Below, piece after piece: positions 57,625-64,000 of a DNA stretch of 64,000 nt. The first letter of the stretch is position 1. Each line of letters opens with the position of its first letter. The stretch spans positions 25,606,452 through 25,670,451 of the forward strand of contig JAKSZU010000018.1 of assembly GCA_026018925.1 (NCBI GenBank), in the 5' to 3' direction. The DNA is from Tupaia tana (Eukaryota > Chordata > Mammalia > Scandentia > Tupaiidae). The notes under the pieces were generated by a model, which searched no databases, had not been told where the DNA came from, and saw only the letters and a program-made list of their open reading frames with translations. The translations under genes and the position numbers were made by a program.

Positions 57625-57627
<3 letters not shown>
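57383..57627 (+). mobile_element. tRNA-derived SINE, type B
   Basis: Head GGGCCAGCAGGTGGCATGG with a perfect CTCF-like core (57386-57398). It ends CACTCTATGCTGAAAATC and runs into a microsatellite. Confidence 0.88.
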
Positions 57628-57686
<59 letters not shown>

Positions 57687-57726
57687 TACACACACATACA
57701 CATATATTAGACTCTATGCCAAAATC

Positions 57727-57758
<32 letters not shown>

Positions 57759-57830
57759 GATATATTAATATATATTAAATATATCTATATGTTATATATA
57801 TAATAATGTATATATTAAAATCTATCTATA
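57628..57830. repeat. Compound TA/CA microsatellite with duplicated SINE end
   Basis: (TA)n 57628-57666, (CA)n to 57702, then ACTCTATGCC AAAATCATAT at 57711 repeats the SINE end at 57611. A second (TA)n 57727-57750 and AT-rich sequence follow. Confidence 0.93.
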
Positions 57831-58075
57831 TAGTCGACTGATGGTGGCACAGCAATAAAACATGAACTCTGAAAGGTTTACTCAGATGAAAGAGTTTTGG
57901 GTTTGTAGGAAGACTTCCCCAAGTGCTGGGTATACACATCCCCAGGGTCTGGGACTTGCTAGTGCTGCATCAGGATCCTGTTGAGGTGCTGTCTCTTTCT
58001 GTCTCTTCCCTTCTCTTTCCTTGTCTCTCTCACTTACTAAAGAAATAGATAGATAAACTTTAAAAAAGTAAATAA
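57831..58075. other. CT-rich sequence, possible highly decayed SINE
   Basis: GACTGATGGTGGCACAGC and a long CT-rich stretch (57985-58035) followed by an A-rich end hint at an old SINE. No B box is visible. Confidence 0.3.
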
Positions 58076-58078
58076 TCA

Positions 58079-58322
58079 GACCAGCAGATGGCATGGTGGA
58101 TCAGGCACTGGACCCCTCCATGGCCAACTGTAGTTCAATTCCCAGATCTGGTGGTTTGAAATTCATGTCAGGTGCATGTACACGCCTGCCAAAAATCCTG
58201 AGAGGACAATGGAGTAGAAGAGATTGAAGTATGGCCATCCCCACATAAAATTACTTATCACTTTCCCTCCCACTATCTTTCTCCACAAGTGCATATGCCC
58301 TATGGCAAAAACCTAAATTAAA
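58079..58322 (+). mobile_element. tRNA-derived SINE, type B
   Basis: Head GACCAGCAGATGGCATGG with a perfect CTCF-like core (58081-58093). It ends CCCTATGGCAAAAACC, with an AAATAA-repeat tail. Confidence 0.9.
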
Positions 58323-58332
58323 TAAATAAATA

Positions 58333-58785
58333 ATAATCCATTTTATTGTAGCATTATTCATAGTTGCTAAGACATGGAGTCAACCTAAATGTCCAAGAAC
58401 AGAAGATTAAATGAAAAAGAAATGCGGCACATATACACTGTGAAATACTACTCAGCCATAAACAACTAGACCTTGTCATTTGATAGAAACTGGGTGAATA
58501 TAGATTTAATACTAAGCAAGGCAAGCCTGACTATGAAAGACAGACATTGTATGTCCCCACTCAATCTATACCTAATGTCTACACTTTATGGCAGAAACTG
58601 AAAGATTGAGGGTACAAAGATAGAGATGGTTAGTGTAGATATCAGAGACTGTGTAGGAGAGAGTGGATAGTAGGGGCATGGGAGGGAGGGGCTCAGAAAT
58701 AAAAAACAATGTTTGACAGACACAAGAATATAAAATTATTTATTGAGGATGATGTGTATGGTCATACCTTTGACTTAATTGAAAT
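58333..58785 (+). mobile_element. L1 3' end
   Basis: ATTCATAGTTGCTAAGACAT, CAACCTAAATGTCCAAGAAC, AAATACTACTCAGCCATAAA and CATTGTATGTCCCCACTC lead into a 3' UTR (GGAGGGAGGGGCTCAG) similar to the L1 at 61.3-61.9 kb. Same L1 lineage. Confidence 0.85.
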
Positions 58786-58848
58786 ACTGTGGGTCAGGAT
58801 ATGAACCACAGTTAGCCATGTGGGATCTGGCTTCCTTCTCCATGTTTC
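58786..58848 (-). mobile_element. tRNA-derived SINE fragment (head only)
   Basis: GGGTCAGGATATGAACCACA and CCATGTGGGATCTGGC match the B-box half of a minus-strand type B copy; the rest is missing. Confidence 0.55.
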
Positions 58849-59705
58849 TAAAGATTTACTTGTTTCTAAAGGAAGAATAATATTCACTTGTGTATATAAC
58901 AAAATTTAAAAATTCAGTCATTCATCAATGGACATTCAGGAAAAAAAGCTACAGTAGTTAAAGCAATGCAATGTTGGCAGAAAGATAGTCAATCGTTTTT
59001 TTTCACTTGCATTTGACCATTTCTTCCTTCTTTTTCCAATCGCCACATTATGTGACAATTGTTAATTAAATTCCTTAAGGGATATTTCCCCAAATATACA
59101 TTTTACCTTCCTTTATAGGATTCCCTGAAGTCGACAAGATGTATCCCTTCATAGTTTAGATGTGGAATAGAAATCAGGTATTGAATTTTCTTTTTTAACT
59201 AAAGAACTGAATAAGGAAAAAGGGAAAGAAGACATCTGGTGTGCCACTGAAGAATATAATGGAAACACAATTACTAATTTCTAAAGTGTCTTAAATATAA
59301 TAAAAAAAGTTGTCTCTTGACAATTTAATGATGCAGAATAGAATAAGTTGGGAGGACTGTCATTTGAAAAAGGAAAATTAGGGTTTTATTAAAAAAGTAT
59401 TGCATGATCCTGATTATTATTCAGCTCTAAGATGAAGTTGCAATGTCGTTATCATCCTGGGAGTTCCAAACGCGTACATTTTGTTGATCTTCAAAAAACA
59501 CTCAATTTTTACATTGGTCTCTGTCAATACTTGGAATAAGTTGTAAAGGCTTCTTCAGTATTTAAGATTTTATCCAGGGTTTCTGCTCAAGTTTCTTTTT
59601 AATGTTTCTCAAGGGAGAAAACAACTATTCTGTATATTTAAAAATATACATTGTTCAGAGTCTGTCAAAATTTATTTGAAACTTTTGATAGAAGAGCCAA
59701 ACTCT
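58849..59705. other. No recognised feature
   Basis: Unique-looking AT-rich DNA. Confidence 0.4.
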
Positions 59706-59712
59706 CTCTCTC

Positions 59713-59964
59713 TTTTTCTTAAAGGTTTTTGCTATAGGGCATGTGCGCTCACCAGAAAGACAGAGAGAGACAGAGAGACAGAAAGTGAGATATCATCCCC
59801 CAGAGGGGTTGGACACGCTGCAATCCCTTCTCCATTCTTCTCTCTAGATCTTGGGCACGCACACACATGTGCCCAGTGTGAGTTTAAGCCACCGGGTCCA
59901 GGACTTGAACCGTGGTCGACTACATGGGAGTCCAGCGACATAGCCATTATGCTAACTGCTGATC
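59713..59964 (-). mobile_element. tRNA-derived SINE, type A
   Basis: Begins TTTCTTAAAGGTTTTTGCTATAGG and ends GCTAACTGCTGATC. Moderately decayed CpGs. Confidence 0.9.
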
Positions 59965-60530
59965 TTGCTCTTTTTAAAATCTACTTCTAAGAGTCTATAA
60001 ATGCTCACAGTAGAAGATTAAGTGTATTTCACTTAGATTTGCCTCAAACAAGAACTAGGTAAGATAGTTTCATGTCAGTCTGTGACATGAAATTATTCTG
60101 ATTGCTGCTTATAGACATATTTCATATGCAAAGGGTAGTCATGTGCTGCATATGAACTAGGTATATTTGGATTAATAGATTAACATGCTAATAAATGGAG
60201 TAGTTATATTGATTTCATGCCATTTTGCTCCAGATAGGGTGAAAAACCTGCCACAATTCTTTGGTCTTTCCCAATTTAGTGCTAAATGTCCCATGTCTTG
60301 AAAGTACCTTCAGTTCTGTCCAAATAACAACAGTTGGTCTTGTTATCCCTTTATCACAAATAAACTAAAGTGTCATGTAAACTTATTAAAAATTATAATA
60401 AAGAAACCATTATTAAAAATTTTATATGATCATTGACTTTTTAAAGTACCCATTTCTTCATCTATTAAAGATGATGCTAGAAGCCTACTAGTTAGTAGAC
60501 ACAAATATTGAATAGAATTGAATAGTAAGC
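59965..60530. other. No recognised feature
   Basis: Unique-looking DNA. Confidence 0.4.
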
Positions 60531-60534
60531 ATTC

Positions 60535-61345
60535 ATGAAATGAATTTAATAAAATAATGACTACAATAATTAGAGTGAAGAGACAACCCTCATAATGGGA
60601 GAATATATTTGAAAACTCTCCCTTTAATAAGGGACTGATAACCAAAATACATAGGGAACTCAAGCAGCTTATCCACACACACAAAAATAAGCATTGTGAT
60701 TAAAAGATGGGCAATCGAACTGAACAGATGGCTCTTCAAGGAAGACATACAAACAGCCAAAAAATGTATGAAAAACTGTTCAACATCCTTTATCATAACA
60801 GAAATGCAAGTCAAAACCACAATGAAATACCACCTAACATCAGTCAGAATGGCTAATAATAAAATATTAAAGAACAATGAGTGCCAATGAGGCTGCAGCA
60901 AAAAGGGAACTCTCTTATACTATTAGTGGGAATGTAAGTTAGTATAGCCACTGCTGAGAATACTATGGAGGTTCTCAAAACCAAACCTACAAATAGAACT
61001 ACTATGTGATCCAGTAATTCCACTCCTGGGTATCTACCCAAAGGATAGGAAAATGCTCAGTTGTAAAAACACTTGCACATCCATTTTCATTGCAGCATTA
61101 TTCACAATTGCTAAAACATAGAATCAATCCAAATTTCTAAGAACAGATGAATGAATTGAAAATGTGGCACATATGCACTACAGAATACTATTCATCCATA
61201 AAAAACAATGAGATTTTGGCATTTGATAGAAAGTGGATGAATATGAAAGATTTAACACTAAGTGAAGCAAATCAGACTATAAAAGAGAGGCATTGTATGT
61301 CCCCACTTAATATATACCAAATGTCCACACTCTGTGGCGGAAAGG
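60535..61345 (+). mobile_element. L1 ORF2 3' region, first of a serial run
   Basis: AGACAACCCTCATAATGGGA, AAAGATGGGCAATCGAACTG, CTCTTCAAGGAAGACATAC, CAAAACCACAATGAAATACC, CACTCCTGGGTATCTACCC and ACTATTCATCCATAAAAAAC follow the L1 ORF2 end. It breaks off in the 3' UTR (TCCACACTCTGTGGCGG), where a second unit restarts. Confidence 0.92.
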
Positions 61346-61349
61346 GAAC

Positions 61350-61988
61350 AATATAGAGGTTCCTCAAAGACCTTCAGATAGAACTATCATATAATCCAGC
61401 AATTCTACTCCTGGGTATTTACCCAAAGGACAGGAGAACACTCAGTCAGAAAAGTGCTTGCACAACTATATTTATTGCAGCACTATTCATGATTGCTAAG
61501 ACATGGAACCAACCTAAATGTCCACCAATAGATGAATGGATTGAAAAAGTATGGCACATATACTACATGGAATATTATTCAGCCATGAAAAACAACAAGG
61601 CCCTGGAATTTGATAGAAAGTGGATGAATGTGTAAGATTGGTTGCTAAGTGAAGCAAGTCAGGCTATGAAAGAGAGACATTGTATATCTCCACTTAACAT
61701 ATATAGACTGTTGGCACTCTATTGTAGAGACTGAAAGACTGGAGGATATAAAAGGATTAAAAATTGTTATGGATACTAGAGAAAAAGTGGAAGGAGAGTG
61801 TGGGAGGGGAAGAGTGCATCAAAGAAAATTTTGGGAAAAAACAGAGAGGTAAGATATTTGTGGGGCACAGATATTGTTTATTATCTGTTGATGAGGATGT
61901 GTATTAGTATTCTCAACTGGACTGAGATGTCTATCATGCTGGGTAAAGTCTCTTTACAATCTAAATAGTGTATAGTGATTGTATAAAC

Positions 61989-62025
<37 letters not shown>
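61350..62025 (+). mobile_element. L1 ORF2 3' region and 3' UTR, second unit
   Basis: Restarts at ATAGAGGTTCCTCAAAGACC, corresponding to about 60965 in the first unit. It repeats the ORF2 end (CTACTCCTGGGTATTTACCC, ATTCAGCCATGAAAAACAAC) and continues through a complete-looking 3' UTR to a tail that has become (AAT)n. Confidence 0.92.

Positions 62026-62026
<1 letters not shown>
61989..62026. repeat. (AAT)n microsatellite
   Basis: About 12 AAT units at the end of the second L1 unit. Confidence 0.95.
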
Positions 62027-62029
<3 letters not shown>

Positions 62030-62039
62030 GGGTAGAAAT

Positions 62040-62180
62040 AAAAAGAAACTGAAAGATTGGAAGACATAATGGCATGGACAGCTATTTTTGACAACAGAAT
62101 AGTTTGGGAGAAGGGTGGGAAACAAAGTGTGAGAGAGGGAACCAAGGGGGAAAAATAGTTATATATTAATAAAGGCTAAA
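62040..62180 (+). mobile_element. L1 3' UTR fragment, third unit
   Basis: AAACTGAAAGATTGGAAGAC parallels GACTGAAAGACTGGAGGATA of the second unit, followed by UTR-like purine-rich sequence and an AATAAAGGC end. Confidence 0.55.
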
Positions 62181-62214
62181 AAGTATAAAAAATTATGATA
62201 AACTAGCCCTTATA

Positions 62215-62645
62215 TGTACCTGTGAGACAGTTCTCTGCATGTCCTTGACCAACTCAATTCTCCTTTTTTTTCTGTGCAGTTTTCAAGAAATATTATAGAA
62301 TGTGCTCAGAATGTAACATCATGAGACAAGGAGAAACCAGTTAGAATAATTTGGGCTCTGTTTCTGTCCTTTCTAAAATGGGATGTCCTACAACACTGTA
62401 GTTCAATATGTCACAAAGCCCCAGGGTTTAAAACATGATGAGTACCTACTTTTTTGGGCTCCCTCAATCGTAGTGCAAGAGTCTGAGAGGCTGAAAAGTG
62501 TGACTGTTGCCCTGAGCAGCTTTTCTGAGTCTCAGGGGGCTGACTCATCATGAATACTAGGCTTCTGTTGTCTTTGATGCCCTCTATAAATAATAAACTT
62601 GATCACATGTTACAGATATGTCTCACTGGACTCGTGTAAGTGATA
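62215..62645 (+). mobile_element. Possible class I LTR
   Basis: CCCTCTATAAATAATAAACTTG combines a TATA-like and a polyadenylation-like motif, preceded by GC-richer sequence (CTGAGTCTCAGGGGGCTGAC) and followed by a U5-like tail. No terminal repeats or target duplication located. An unnamed broken fossil, if real. Confidence 0.4.
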
Positions 62646-62703
62646 GAAATTGACACAGCCCAAGGTGCAGCAGGATTAAGGTACTTAAGAGTCCCCAGGA
62701 TAG

Positions 62704-62917
62704 GGGCCAGCTGGCCAGCTGGTAGTATGGTGATTAAGACATTGGACTCTAACATGGCCAACAGTAGTTTGAGTCCTGTACCTGATGGCTTGGTTTCTCA
62801 CTTTCCCTCTCTCTCCCCCTCTCTCTCTCTTCTCTCTCACTCTCTCCTTCTCTGATAAGCACAGATGCCCTAGAACAAATTAAAATAATAATAATAATGA
62901 TGAATAAAAATTTAAAA
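62704..62917 (+). mobile_element. tRNA-derived SINE, type C (short form)
   Basis: GGGGCCAGCTGGCCAGCTGG start (a small internal duplication), B box AGTTTGAGTCC, then CTTGGTTTCTCACTTTCC straight into a long CT tract, GATGCCCTAGAAC and an AAT-type tail. Flanks share an imperfect AGAGTCCCCAGGAT/AGTAGTCCTCAGGAT. Confidence 0.85.
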
Positions 62918-63164
62918 GTAGTCCTCAGGATTGTTAATAAAGCTAGGTGACTCTATTTTATAGTATTTCGCTTTATATTCTTGTTTTATGTAATGCTTAT
63001 TTCTTTTATAACATGTGATTAACTATGTAAATATGGAGCAACAAAAATTTGCATCAATTTTATTTAAAATATCTAATATTTGTTTAAATATGCTAGTTTA
63101 AGCCTTGTCAACATTATTTCTTTTAGTCCTCAAAACAATCCTATAAAACAGACTTCAAAAATTT

Positions 63165-63325
63165 TATTTTTATTATAATTATTTTAAATTATGATGTATG
63201 GTTTACATGTAGTGTATATCTTCCTGGGTTTTATGGCATGCAGACAGTATCCAATAATCAAATCAAAGATATATTTATCTTCTTCAACATTATGTTGTGT
63301 GCATTTGTTAATAGTTCTACAATTT
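63165..63325. mobile_element. Ancient L1-like fragment (weak)
   Basis: GATGTATGGTTTACATGTAG, then TATGGCATGCAGACAGTATC and AATAATCAAATC parallel a common old-L1 3' region ('…GTACATAGTAGGTGTATATATTTATGGGG…GGCATGCAATGTGTAATAATCACATC…'). Confidence 0.35.
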
Positions 63326-63345
63326 AAAAAAAATATGTGTTCAAC

Positions 63346-63592
63346 TGGGGCCAGCAGGTGACATAGTGGTTAAAGGTGCTGGATCCCACGTGCAGTCTCT
63401 GCAGTTCAAGTCCTGGATCAGCAACTTTAAAATATCCTGGTTGCATGCGCATGTATACCCAAAATCCTGAGAGGAGATTGGAGGAGAAGGGATTGTGCCA
63501 TGGTCATCCCCCTTGGCGTATAATTTCTCACTTTCCTTCTCTCTCTCTCTCTCCCTGGTAAACACATGTACTCTATGACAAAAAAATTTTTA
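63346..63592 (+). mobile_element. tRNA-derived SINE, type B
   Basis: Head GGGGCCAGCAGGTGACATAG, full middle, CT tract and CTCTATGACAAAAAAATTTT end. Confidence 0.9.
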
Positions 63593-64000
63593 AAATGTAT
63601 CCAGTTGTTCATATTTTTTATTCTGCTTTGATGAAAACCACATAACTCTTTCTCCTTATTTACATGCTTTCTTGTATGTATGCTTTGCAACTCTTATAAT
63701 AATACAGGTTGTCATCACAGTTTTACGAATGAGGGAGTTTTAATGATTATAACCAGGTGCCACAATTTGTAAGGACAGCCAGTTCTCAAATACATGTATC
63801 TTGGACCCCATGAAAAAGTATATGCATCTTCTTTGTCTTGGCCAATGGAAGCACAGGGTAGACCCAGGCAATAGTATGAGTCTTAGTGAGAAAAAAAAAA
63901 AAAAAGAAAAAAGAACAAAGAAAAAAGCTGGCATTTTAGTTCTGATATTTGAAGGGAAAATAAATTTAGGGTAACCTGAAATGTAAGATTCCATCTGCTG
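63593..64000. other. No recognised feature
   Basis: Unique-looking DNA with an A-run at 63891-63905. The window ends within it. Confidence 0.4.

Noticed and set aside
44213-62645. The LTRs at 44213 and 62215 as the two ends of one provirus
   Set aside because: They do not resemble each other beyond the AATAAA-like region, and the DNA between them is unrelated repeats. The first is flanked by its own 4-bp repeat.
63986-64000. Start of another SINE at the window edge (CCATCTGCTG)
   Set aside because: A minus-strand copy would need its body upstream, and a plus-strand copy would not start this way. Ten bases are too few.

Overview
This is non-coding nuclear DNA from a placental mammal. I found no intact protein-coding gene or exon. 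Open frames stay under about 160 codons and mostly read through repeats. The window is filled by one abundant tRNA-derived SINE family (about 47 copies or pieces, roughly one sixth of the bases), L1 fragments of several ages, older L2 and MIR remnants, MaLR/ERVL LTRs, at least one class I solo LTR, MER-type DNA transposons, and two decayed retrocopies of host genes (ECHDC1, and the 5' end of UBE2L3). 

Organism: the SINE has a tRNA-like head with A and B boxes, a GC-rich middle, a CT-rich stretch, a GCCCTATAGCAAAAACC-like end and an A tail. A handful of decayed 7SL-derived (Alu/B1-like) SINEs are also present, which points to Euarchontoglires. Alu-like copies are too few for a primate, and the dominant SINE matches neither rodent, rabbit nor tree-shrew families as I know them. 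My best guess is a colugo (Dermoptera; CYN-type SINEs). This rests on recall and exclusion, not a search.

I sort the tRNA SINEs into three forms. Type A (GGGACCAGCAGTTAGC start) holds the youngest copies, CpG-rich with clean target-site duplications (TSDs). Type B (GGGGCCAGCAGGTGGC start) is older and more numerous. Type C is short: the tRNA head runs almost directly into the CT-rich end and the middle is absent.

Layout: 0-9.4 kb is SINE-rich and ends in the ECHDC1 retropseudogene (8.2-9.2 kb, minus). 9.4-20 kb holds L1 remnants, an ERVL MLT2 LTR and scattered SINEs. 20-25 kb is dominated by one old L1 3' end (22.1-24.55 kb). 25-34 kb is SINE-poor and contains a striking 109-bp inverted repeat (29.0-29.4 kb), a MIR and an L2. 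34-40.7 kb has a nest of tRNA- and 7SL-type SINEs and the UBE2L3-headed retrocopy. 41-49 kb has two MST/THE1-like LTRs, a solo class I LTR with 4-bp flanking repeats, and an old L1 with a 5' inversion. 49-64 kb has more SINEs, a MER20, long TA/CA microsatellites and a serial run of L1 3' ends (58.3-62.2 kb).

The observations I rate highest are a CTCF-like core motif carried in the head of the type B/C SINEs, the 109-bp near-perfect inverted repeat, a 38-bp unique segment copied into a SINE 2 kb away, a young SINE subfamily with an altered B box, and a possible dimeric 7SL SINE outside primates.
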